From: Tritrichomonas foetus
Taxonomy: Eukaryota > Parabasalia > Tritrichomonadida > Tritrichomonadidae
Direction of reading: 5' to 3'
Length of the DNA stretch: 17,770 bases
NCBI GenBank assembly: GCA_001839685.1
Contig: MLAK01001038.1
Coordinates: 20,085 to 37,854 of the forward strand
How positions within the stretch are numbered: position 1 is the stretch's first letter; every line of letters begins with the position of its first letter. Below, piece after piece: positions 1 through 7,267 of this stretch. Below the pieces are notes generated by a model that was given only the letters and a program-made list of their open reading frames with translations, was not told the origin of the DNA and ran no database searches. The translations under genes and the position numbers were made by a program.

Positions 1-1257
1 TTCTGAATCAATAATCCCTATGCTTGTGAAACTTTGTTTTTGTGTTGGAATATTGACAGAATGTGATTTTCCTTTAATTGAAAGCATACGAAATGGTTCA
101 TTAACATAGTTTACACAAGTTTCATCTATATTGATAATTTTATTGGTTGGAAATTGATGGAAAGCTTCAACTAAACTAATAACATAGTTCTGCGAATAAA
201 TTTCATCAATAATTCCTTCTTTACTTGTTTTAGTCTTGGTGAAACAGAAATTGTATCTTTGTAAAAAGCTATGAATCCATTTATAAGAACCATGAAATCG
301 GATTTCAATGAGTGAATCAACTTCCTGATCACTCATTGAATCTATCAAATCTTTTAATTGCTTTTTTTCTTCTTCTGTTGTCAAATTCAATGATTTAATT
401 TTCTCAAGATACAATCGATCTCTTTCTGTTTTTAAAAAGTGGGTCATTGCTATGTCTTTGATATCGTCGATATCTAAACAACAATCCATTTTTTCCACAA
501 TACTTTTGAAGATCTGTTGTTCATCTGCATTTGAAAATATTCGATGTCTTCCTCCCTTTTTATTAATCAAAAAACTGGCTATCGTTTTTTTCTTCGACAA
601 AATTTGGTAGCGCCATGATTTTAATGTATTAATGTTAATGAGAGTTTCATTACTAATCTTTTGAAGTTCCCCATACTCCAATTTTTCTTTAGACGAAAGT
701 TTTTGCAAAATCTTTTTGCCTTCCAAAAAGTTAAAATTTAGTGTTGATTTGATAAAATTATTTTTTTTTAGGTTTAGTGTATATTTTTTTGGTTTATTTT
801 TGACATTAAATGGAATGTTTAATACGGCAATTCTATTAATTGGCTTCTTTACTTCACTGATTAGGTTTATATTCAAATTAATATTTTCATTAGAATTATT
901 AATCGATACGTCATTAAAATTATTAATATGTTTGTCAATAGATTCGTGGTTAGATTTATTAATAGAGTTGTCAACAGAGTTGTCAGCAGAATTGTCAACA
1001 GAATTGTCAAAATTATCTGTGATATTTCTTACTTCTGGAAGTATTAGTTTGGCTTGTCGCGTATTAGCCTTAGTAAATTGTGATGCAACAGTTTGGCAAG
1101 CAACATCATTCGTTGGGTTTGATAATAATTTACGAAAATTATTGATGCGTTTTCGTCGAGGTTTGGATGGACATTGTGGGTTAAAGTATGGTATGATATT
1201 ATTTTTTTCTGGTTGAACTAATTCGGTGAATGAGAAAAGTCGACTAAGAAAACTCAT
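1..1257 (-). CDS. pogo/Tigger-like DDE transposase, N-terminal 419 residues (3' end outside window)
   Basis: This is a cut-and-paste transposase expected to bind the element's ends and cut and join DNA in the nucleus. I read every codon from the ATG at 1257 to base 1 and found no stop. A TAA lies immediately upstream (1258-1260), which fixes this ATG as the first in frame. Residues about 80-98 are a DNSV/DNSA repeat followed by an Asn-rich linker. Residues about 200-240 look like a helix-turn-helix region (SWRYQILSKKKTIASF) followed by a basic GGRHR stretch. Residues 376-380 are NIDET, the usual setting of the first catalytic Asp (D378) in pogo/Tigger/CENP-B-related DDE enzymes. The second Asp and the third acidic residue lie off the window, so activity cannot be judged. 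The ATG is only 16 nt downstream of the stop of the interrupted TM9SF frame. Confidence 0.85.
   Translation of the reverse strand, partial: MSFLSRLFSFTELVQPEKNNIIPYFNPQCPSKPRRKRINNFRKLLSNPTNDVACQTVASQFTKANTRQAKLILPEVRNITDNFDNSVDNSADNSVDNSINKSNHESIDKHINNFNDVSINNSNENINLNINLISEVKKPINRIAVLNIPFNVKNKPKKYTLNLKKNNFIKSTLNFNFLEGKKILQKLSSKEKLEYGELQKISNETLININTLKSWRYQILSKKKTIASFLINKKGGRHRIFSNADEQQIFKSIVEKMDCCLDIDDIKDIAMTHFLKTERDRLYLEKIKSLNLTTEEEKKQLKDLIDSMSDQEVDSLIEIRFHGSYKWIHSFLQRYNFCFTKTKTSKEGIIDEIYSQNYVISLVEAFHQFPTNKIINIDETCVNYVNEPFRMLSIKGKSHSVNIPTQKQSFTSIGIIDSE
964..1011. repeat. 12-bp tandem repeat, four units, inside the transposase ORF
   Basis: Four 12-bp units of the form AGARTTGTCARC occur at 964-975, 976-987, 988-999 and 1000-1011. 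Read on the minus strand they encode the DNSV/DNSA repeat (residues about 84-98) in the linker before the DNA-binding region. The unit length is a multiple of three, so copy changes would keep the frame. Confidence 0.85.
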
Positions 1258-1273
1258 TTATGATAGAAATTTT

Positions 1274-2563
1274 TTATGACCATAAATTTTCAATGATGGG
1301 CAAAATTTGACCTTTAATAATGTCAGATTTGACATATACGAATCTGACAAACGAGGTGAAAATAAGGAAGTTTGACTGTATAAAGTTGAAGACTATGAAA
1401 ATCATCGATTTCGAAAACCCGATACCAAAAATGTGAGAATCGCCAAACATATTGATTAATGTTAAAATGGCGATATTACCACATGTGAGGAGTATTGATG
1501 ACATCAAGGTAACACCTTTCCAATTGAAACTTCCAAGTGTTTTGAAGAGCTTTCCTGCGAAAAACCCACCAAAGATGGCAGATATTAAATAGTTCCTTAA
1601 AAACAATTCAACAACTTCTGTAACACAATCAGCACGCTGAGGAGAGATAAGAGCCATGATTATGGTTAATAAAATTGCGACGAAGAATTGAATTCCCCAT
1701 CCAAAAATATATGTCAGCTTATCTGCTTTTGGCGGAGGTCTGCAAACGTCAGCATGGATGAGCTTCCATTCACATCCATCATACTCATCTAAATCATTAT
1801 CATAATTCTTATTTTCTCTTAATACGCATTTTTGAATGAAAACAATCAAAAATATTGAGGAGATGAATGCCACAAAATATGGAACAATTTGCAATTTGAA
1901 AGCAGTTTCAATTTTTGGATCAATCACAAAACTTTGGTCGATATGAATATTTGAGAACCTATAGGAGTAATAAAATGTAACAGGAGTCTCATCTTCAAGT
2001 GGAACTTCTTCTGGCGGGGATGAAAAACAGTCATCATGCCGATTAGAATTATGTGAAGTGATTTCAATATTTTCAACTAAAGAGGTAGTTGTGTTAAATG
2101 TGATTGTGAATTGTATATTATTATTTAAATAATGCTTTCCATATTTATTCGATCCGACAGAAAGATGAGAAATTTGATCAGATTTTCGAACATTAATTGA
2201 ACTGTGAAGATAATTAAATGAATATGAATATCCTTCATCGATTAATTTGAAAAGCATTTGACGTTGTTCTTTTGTGTATTCCTTGGTGCAAATACGATGG
2301 CATTTTTCACTGGAATCGCCAATTGTAAACTGGTATGGTGAATTATAACGCACTTCACCAGTAATCTGTTCTGCGAAAGACTGGGAATGAATTGGATCTT
2401 CAGAATTGAGGCAGAATAAATTGAGTAATTTATAGTCGACTGGAATTGTGTTTATCGAGCTTCTTAATGACCCTGAAATAATATTAATAGTGTCGCCATC
2501 TTTGTACTTGGTTGTGCCGCCGAAAGATATCGAAAAAGCAAGAAGAGACGAAAAGAAAAGCAT
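1274..2563 (-). CDS. TM9SF/EMP70 (nonaspanin) gene, cut in TM5 by a transposon; 429-aa chimeric ORF
   Basis: Nonaspanins are Golgi/endosomal membrane proteins involved in sorting and adhesion, usually about 580-680 aa with nine membrane spans. The start at 2563 gives a signal peptide (about 1-15) followed by KYKDGD, as in the family. A lumenal domain follows (about 20-220). TM1 is about 227-245, then an acidic loop and the family block WKLIHADVCRPP (266-277; compare GWKYIHGDVFRFP in animals). TM2 is about 284-306, TM3 319-339, TM4 350-372, and TM5 starts near 382. Family sequence stops at Ile395. The last 34 residues (396-429) are encoded by the transposon's terminus and leader up to a TAA at 1274-1276. 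The rest of TM5, TM6-9 and the C-terminal sorting tail are missing and should lie beyond the element, left of the window. The product is probably non-functional, although a stable N-terminal fragment cannot be excluded. Confidence 0.85.
   Translation of the reverse strand: MLFFSSLLAFSISFGGTTKYKDGDTINIISGSLRSSINTIPVDYKLLNLFCLNSEDPIHSQSFAEQITGEVRYNSPYQFTIGDSSEKCHRICTKEYTKEQRQMLFKLIDEGYSYSFNYLHSSINVRKSDQISHLSVGSNKYGKHYLNNNIQFTITFNTTTSLVENIEITSHNSNRHDDCFSSPPEEVPLEDETPVTFYYSYRFSNIHIDQSFVIDPKIETAFKLQIVPYFVAFISSIFLIVFIQKCVLRENKNYDNDLDEYDGCEWKLIHADVCRPPPKADKLTYIFGWGIQFFVAILLTIIMALISPQRADCVTEVVELFLRNYLISAIFGGFFAGKLFKTLGSFNWKGVTLMSSILLTCGNIAILTLINMFGDSHIFGIGFSKSMIFIVFNFIQSNFLIFTSFVRFVYVKSDIIKGQILPIIENLWS
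1321..1349. repeat. subterminal inverted repeat of the transposon
   Basis: A perfect 9-bp inverted repeat, TGTCAGATT (1321-1329) and AATCTGACA (1341-1349), surrounds an 11-base loop, about 30 bp inside the element's terminus. The hexamer TTTGAC (GTCAAA on the minus strand) occurs at 1306-1311, 1328-1333 and in the terminus itself at 1371-1376. A role as transposase-binding sites is inference. Confidence 0.7.
1371..1380 (-). other. transposon terminus and TA insertion junction
   Basis: On the minus strand the host sequence ends with TA (1380-1379) and the element starts with CAGTCAAAC from 1378. The join falls between codons of the TM9SF frame: ATA (Ile395, containing the TA) is host, and CAG (residue 396) is the first transposon codon. 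Nonaspanin similarity stops at the same point. Confidence 0.8.
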
Positions 2564-2723
2564 CTACGATGGAATGAGATATCAAAGGTCAATTAATGCC
2601 AAATTAATTTGGTCAATCATCTTCTTTTGTGTTCACTTTTTCATATACTCACAGAAAATTGACTAAAATCATTTATTTCCGGTTAACTAATTTTTATTAA
2701 CCATATATTTACGTTTATTATTC
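2564..2723. promoter_or_regulatory. shared upstream region of a divergent gene pair, with an Inr-like motif
   Basis: This 160-bp AT-rich gap separates the starts of the divergent TM9SF (minus) and Asn-rich (plus) genes, so both promoters should lie here. On the minus strand TCATTCCA (2577 to 2570) lies a few bases upstream of the TM9SF ATG and resembles the trichomonad initiator TCAYTWYT. On the plus side, TTACGTTTA lies shortly before the ATG at 2724, and a similar GTACGTTTA precedes the ATG at 4198. Function is inferred from position only. Confidence 0.4.
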
Positions 2724-3812
2724 ATGTTTCCCAAAACAAACAATAATAATGAACAAGCCGATTTACCAACAGGATCGCCTGTTCCAAAGCGTTCGAATAT
2801 AATTGATAATATCTCTCCTCGACTCAGAAAATACTCAAATAATGTTCAATATTTTGGTGATTTTTCGTTTCGTCCGCCAAGCATTCCCTCTCCAAGCCCA
2901 AGCACAAAAGGAACCTCCCAAGCTCCATCACATGAAAAATCATCCAATAATTCGACAACTTCAGCTTTAATTCTCGTTCCAGACTCAAACTTTTCAGCAT
3001 CTGACGCTTCTACAAATCAAATGGATTCACACAATAATTCACAAAATAACCCTCAAAGCAATCCCCAAAACAATCCCAAAAATAATCATCCAAATAATTC
3101 CCAGAATAATAATTCACAAAGTAGTTCTCAAAATATGTTGCAGAGTATTTCTATGTCTGATGAAACCGCCAAATTTACCCATCAATCTCACAATCAAAAC
3201 GAAAGCGACTCTCTATCAGATGATGAAATCGAATTGGGTAATTTTGAACTCACGCCACAAAAGCCAAGATATTCCAAAAGTGACACTCAACAAACCCTAT
3301 CATCAGTTGTAAAAAATGCCGCTGTTTCTGTCCTTCGCAAATTTTCGAATGATCCGCGAACAAGCGATTTTTGCACAGATATATATGGCACCTTTTTCCA
3401 AGTTTTTGATGAATGGCATAGGCAGCACGAGAAGAAACAAAAACAGAAGAAACCAGCAAATAATCAGGCGCCATCAAATGATCAACTTCCAATTGTCAAA
3501 GATAAACTAGATCTTTTAATACAAGAAGAAGAAAAATGGCATACTGAAATCGATCTAACGAATCAAGAAATTCAAAACATGATTGAAAACAATCAATCAA
3601 ATGAATCTTCTCAATACCAGTTTGATGCAAATCATGAATGTGAACTCGTGAAAAATATGGTGACACAACTTGATCCTTTGTGTGTGAAAATTCAAACTGG
3701 ATATTCGTTTACAAAACAGATTGAAAGAGATGCTGATGATATTTCCATGCTAATGAATGATATTGCGACAACAAACTTTACCAGTAATGTTGATGCACTT
3801 CTACAGCATTGA
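2724..3812 (+). CDS. Asn-rich protein with a possible Dsn1/Mis13-like C-terminal half
   Basis: A 362-aa protein with no signal peptide or membrane span. Residues 1-190 are low-complexity Ser/Pro/Asn, with an Asn-Gln-Ser run at about 98-140 and SDSLSDDEIE (161-170), a likely acidic CK2-type phosphorylation patch. Residues 190-290 look helical: an amphipathic stretch ending in FDEWHRQHEKK (about 228-238), a polar linker, then DKLDLLIQEEEKWHTEI (260-276). The order (helix with a terminal Trp, linker, then a coiled coil with a conserved Trp after an acidic run) recalls the Mis13/Dsn1 family of the Mis12 kinetochore complex. This is remembered profile-level similarity, not an alignment. The C-terminus (300-362) is helical and unrecognised. 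It could equally be an unrelated lineage-specific coiled-coil protein. The ORF is certain; the function is not. Confidence 0.6.
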   Translation: MFPKTNNNNEQADLPTGSPVPKRSNIIDNISPRLRKYSNNVQYFGDFSFRPPSIPSPSPSTKGTSQAPSHEKSSNNSTTSALILVPDSNFSASDASTNQMDSHNNSQNNPQSNPQNNPKNNHPNNSQNNNSQSSSQNMLQSISMSDETAKFTHQSHNQNESDSLSDDEIELGNFELTPQKPRYSKSDTQQTLSSVVKNAAVSVLRKFSNDPRTSDFCTDIYGTFFQVFDEWHRQHEKKQKQKKPANNQAPSNDQLPIVKDKLDLLIQEEEKWHTEIDLTNQEIQNMIENNQSNESSQYQFDANHECELVKNMVTQLDPLCVKIQTGYSFTKQIERDADDISMLMNDIATTNFTSNVDALLQH

Positions 3813-4197
3813 TTTTTTATTGAGATCATTTATATTTATATTTATTTGTTAAATTTGTGTTTTTATATAAATTTATGTCATTGATTTGTTCTTGTCTTTT
3901 TCTTTTTAAATAGTCAAACATATTCAATTAATTGAGTAATTTAATGACTTTAAATTAAAGTTTTAGATGTCACAATTGAAGCTTTCGTCCCATTTAGGTG
4001 ATTAATTGAGCGAATGAAAAAAACAAATATTTTGTTGGAAGGTGATGATACTGCTGATATGATGAGTCGGATTTATTTAATACAGGTTATATGATAGGAA
4101 CCTTGAAAGAATATTTTGTAAATATGAAATTGAATAGTACCCCTCTCAATTACTGTGGAATATCCAAAGAATTCTAAGTGTACGTTTAGTAAAAATC
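3813..4197. other. intergenic region, 385 bp
   Basis: AT-rich DNA between two plus-strand genes. I see no ORF worth calling, RNA gene or long repeat. The end holds GTACGTTTAGTAAAAATC directly before the ATG at 4198, sharing TACGTTTA-like sequence with the same position upstream of 2724. This may be a promoter-proximal element. Confidence 0.5.
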
Positions 4198-6684
4198 ATG
4201 AACAAAACGCCACGAAAACACCTAACGCCGCTAAGAAGAGTTAAAGAAGGAATCGAAAATGAACAATTAAATAGACTTCCCACGCAGAAAATCACCGAAT
4301 ATATGGGATCACTTCAACAATATTTTAATCAATATAAAAAAATGAACAATTCAATTGCGAACATCGGAAAGAATTTGAATTCTATGCATGTTGAACTCGA
4401 ATCTTTGAGTCAATTTACCCTTACAAAAGCCACTCACACGATAATTAATGATTTAAATAAGCGGTGGGAAGCAAATTTCTCACAAATAAAAACAACTCTT
4501 GGAAACTTTGGAAATTCTGATCGATTATCCTTAATTGCAACTCAATTTGGAAAACTCCAATCAGCAATTGATAAAGTTTCGCAATCGCCACCAACAACAC
4601 CAAAAGCTCAAAAAGAATCAAACGAATTATATTCAATGCTCCAATCACAGATCGACCAATCAATGGATCTTGTGAATCTTGATTTCCAGAAAGCGAAAGA
4701 ATCAGTTCAACTCTTGAGAGATGACATGGTTCATCGTTATGAACAATTCTTCAAATTATCACAAATTAATAAAAATTGGAAAAGAACAGTATGTGATGAA
4801 TGTCGCACTTGTCTTGATAAGATTTTATGTTATCTAGATTTTCCGAATGGAACAGACATTCAACTTCCAATAGATCCTAATGAAATTTCAAAAGAATTTA
4901 AAGAATTATTATCTTTAAATTATGCATCAAGTAAACCTAAAAAAGTCAGATCTGTTTCAGTTGCTTCAAGATGTGAAATTCATAGTATTCAACAACAGAA
5001 GCAAGAACAACAACAACAAATGATCCAACAACAAACCCCAATTAATCAAAGAAAATCATGCACACAAATTCCGAAACCAGTAAGATCTAAATCAGCTCAA
5101 AATGAAAATAAAAATAAGCCATTAATTCCAACAAGAAAATCAATGTCGAATACGAATAATGAAATCAAAACTAAAAATTCAGAAATGTCAAATTCAGAAA
5201 ACGTAATGAAAAATATCATTGAAGATTTACAACTCATTCCAAGAGAACATTCTCCTATTTGCAGTCCAAGCTTTTCTGATAAATCTGATTCAGAAACGCC
5301 AGTTTCAAATAACAAACAATATGAGAAAACACCATCAAGACCATCCTTCAGTTCAACTATGATAACACAATCCAAATCTTCTTCAAATTCCAACCCATCA
5401 GATCCTTTACCTAAAAATAAGAAATCTCGTTTACCAAAAAGAGCAATTTCAGAAACTCCCCAACCAATTGCTAAACAAACTTTTAGATCTTCATTATCCA
5501 AATTACCAACTAAGCATAGAAATAATGCTGTAACAACTCCCGAAAAAAACAATCAGAAACAACAAATTTCTGAAGATAAAATTGTAACACCATCACAAGT
5601 TTCAAATCTTCTTAATTCTCCACAGATTTGTAGTGATGATGAAGTTGATAACTACAATGATGACGAAGTAACAACATTACCTGCATTTTCTGGAATGATG
5701 TTACAAGAAAATATGATTCCTCGTAAATTCTCACCAAAAGTAGAGAAAACTCAATTTTTCAAAACTTATTCACCAACCCATGCAGGCTCTAACAATATTC
5801 CACAGCATACAAACTATTTATATGAACAAAATGAAGATAATATAACAAGTAATTTTAACAATATAAAAAATTCAACTAAGTCACTTAAAAATGATTTTAA
5901 ATTAGAAGAATTATTAAACAATTCCGATTCTGATGAAATAATAAATGCTGTTGAAAATGAATCTGTGAAATCACCAACACTTGGGAAACTTAGGCAGGAT
6001 TTAGCATCTATTACACAGACGCAAATTCCCGAAAATCTTGACTTTAACTCTATAGGTAATGCATTAGAAAGTTTTATTACTAAATTTGAAGATCATTTGC
6101 CTCTTATTCAGACAAATCGTCTTCTCGATTCTTTATTTACTATTTCTAAAAAGGCATATAATTATGTTAAGCATTCACAACAGCATCATGCAATGAATGA
6201 AATAAACAAAATTCAAAACATTATTTCATTGGTTGAAGAAGAGTTGATTGATTCATTATCATTAGATCATATTGATTCTAAAATATTAGAAATTGGTAAA
6301 TCCATCAAGAAGTTAGCTGATGCATTTTTCAAGGAGGATCCAACACATCCCATAATTGATCAATTTAGCAGCATTTCTACTCGCTTAAATGATATCACAG
6401 GAGGCAATGTGAATCATTATTTGAGTTCTGAAGTTCAAAAACTTCATAGTATGAAACCGCAAATTAAAGAATATGTTGAAACAAAGCAGCAATTGTTGAA
6501 AACACAATCAACTGAAAGAAAAAAGATTGTAAATGAAATGAATTTTGTTCAACAGCGCATGGTTTATTTACAAAACTGTAAATTGAAGGGTGAGCCAGTT
6601 GATGAAGATATTGAAGGTGAAATATCGGATTTAATGAGCCAACAGCTAATGCTAATTCAAAAATTATCTACTCTTGTAGAGTGA
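4198..6684 (+). CDS. unrecognised 828-aa coiled-coil protein with a basic, Ser/Thr-Pro-rich middle
   Basis: I do not recognise a family. There is no signal peptide or membrane segment. Residues about 1-30 are basic (TPRKHLTPLRR). Residues about 30-240 are predicted helical and contain SPPTTPKAQ. Residues about 263-285 are Gln-rich. Residues about 285-480 are basic and rich in Ser and in TP/SP motifs (KPVRSKSAQ, KKSRLPKRAISETP, SKLPTKHRN), typical of phosphorylated or microtubule-binding disordered regions. There are acidic patches at about 478-490 and 575-590. Residues about 600-828 form a second helical, coiled-coil-like domain ending in SQQLMLIQKLSTLVE. The two helical ends flanking a basic linker suggest a scaffold or cytoskeletal protein, which is inference from composition only. 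It lies downstream of the possible Dsn1-like gene, but adjacency says little in this genome. Confidence 0.75.
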   Translation: MNKTPRKHLTPLRRVKEGIENEQLNRLPTQKITEYMGSLQQYFNQYKKMNNSIANIGKNLNSMHVELESLSQFTLTKATHTIINDLNKRWEANFSQIKTTLGNFGNSDRLSLIATQFGKLQSAIDKVSQSPPTTPKAQKESNELYSMLQSQIDQSMDLVNLDFQKAKESVQLLRDDMVHRYEQFFKLSQINKNWKRTVCDECRTCLDKILCYLDFPNGTDIQLPIDPNEISKEFKELLSLNYASSKPKKVRSVSVASRCEIHSIQQQKQEQQQQMIQQQTPINQRKSCTQIPKPVRSKSAQNENKNKPLIPTRKSMSNTNNEIKTKNSEMSNSENVMKNIIEDLQLIPREHSPICSPSFSDKSDSETPVSNNKQYEKTPSRPSFSSTMITQSKSSSNSNPSDPLPKNKKSRLPKRAISETPQPIAKQTFRSSLSKLPTKHRNNAVTTPEKNNQKQQISEDKIVTPSQVSNLLNSPQICSDDEVDNYNDDEVTTLPAFSGMMLQENMIPRKFSPKVEKTQFFKTYSPTHAGSNNIPQHTNYLYEQNEDNITSNFNNIKNSTKSLKNDFKLEELLNNSDSDEIINAVENESVKSPTLGKLRQDLASITQTQIPENLDFNSIGNALESFITKFEDHLPLIQTNRLLDSLFTISKKAYNYVKHSQQHHAMNEINKIQNIISLVEEELIDSLSLDHIDSKILEIGKSIKKLADAFFKEDPTHPIIDQFSSISTRLNDITGGNVNHYLSSEVQKLHSMKPQIKEYVETKQQLLKTQSTERKKIVNEMNFVQQRMVYLQNCKLKGEPVDEDIEGEISDLMSQQLMLIQKLSTLVE

Positions 6685-7267
6685 TTCTTTTTTTGACTGT
6701 GAATAAATATTTGTTATTTTGCGTATCTACCTTTTGTTTGTTTAACTGATTGACTATGATATTTTTACGTAACTATTTTCCAGAACTCCTTTCGAAACAC
6801 TTGAAATTACGATGACATCATTGGAAAAGAATCACGATATAACACAAAAATATCTCTTTTTAATGTTCATTACTATATTCTTTATGCAGCATATATTTGT
6901 ATAGGTCTAATAAAAGAAAAACCTTTCGTTCGTGATTCCAAGAAAATCTGGTGAAAGCTGAATGTCACTTATTGAGTTTATAAATAAGTTTTTGATTCTC
7001 GTGTATTGGAAAGCACTTTCTAATCTATTCTATTCGCAAATATCCAATGAAGTGATTACTTTATATGAGTACCAGACATATTCCAAACAAAAAAGAATTG
7101 ATGATATTTCATTTCTCAACTTCTAATTCCACAAAATCCATAAAAATCTTATATAATACATATATATATATATAATGAGAATCAAGGATTTAAATTTTTG
7201 ATATCATTTTCCCTCTCGAGGAAGTTGCTTTCATTTCATTTTTCCAAAATTTTTAACATCACAAAAA
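6685..7267. other. intergenic region, 583 bp
   Basis: AT-rich DNA with no convincing gene. It has a short TA-repeat tract at about 7151-7174. TCATTTCA (7231) and TCATTTTT (7236), both close to the trichomonad Inr consensus, lie 30-40 bases upstream of the ATG at 7268 and are candidate transcription starts for the phosphatase gene. Confidence 0.4.

Larger units (their letters stand above)
1..1378 (-). mobile_element. pogo/Tigger-like DNA transposon, 5' part (runs off the left edge)
   Basis: Read on the minus strand, the element begins at 1378 with CAGTCAAAC directly after a TA (1379-1380). A TA target and a CAGTCAAAC-type terminus are what I recall for pogo/Tigger elements of the Tc1/mariner superfamily. 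A 121-nt leader (1378 to 1258) follows, then a transposase ORF open to the window edge. The element lies inside a TM9SF gene in the same orientation. The other terminal inverted repeat and the second TA copy should lie beyond base 1 and cannot be seen. The open transposase frame suggests a fairly recent insertion. Confidence 0.82.

Noticed and set aside
716..1216. 166-codon plus-strand ORF
   Set aside because: Antisense shadow of the transposase, which has the continuous frame, HTH and DDE motif.
2448..2666. 72-codon plus-strand ORF over the TM9SF start
   Set aside because: Antisense to the signal peptide and start of TM9SF; no features of its own.
5097..5552. 151-codon minus ORF inside the 828-aa gene
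   Set aside because: Antisense shadow of a low-complexity region.
7151..7174. TA-rich run as a possible TATA element or microsatellite marker
   Set aside because: Simple AT repeat in AT-rich DNA; trichomonad promoters are not known to use TATA boxes.
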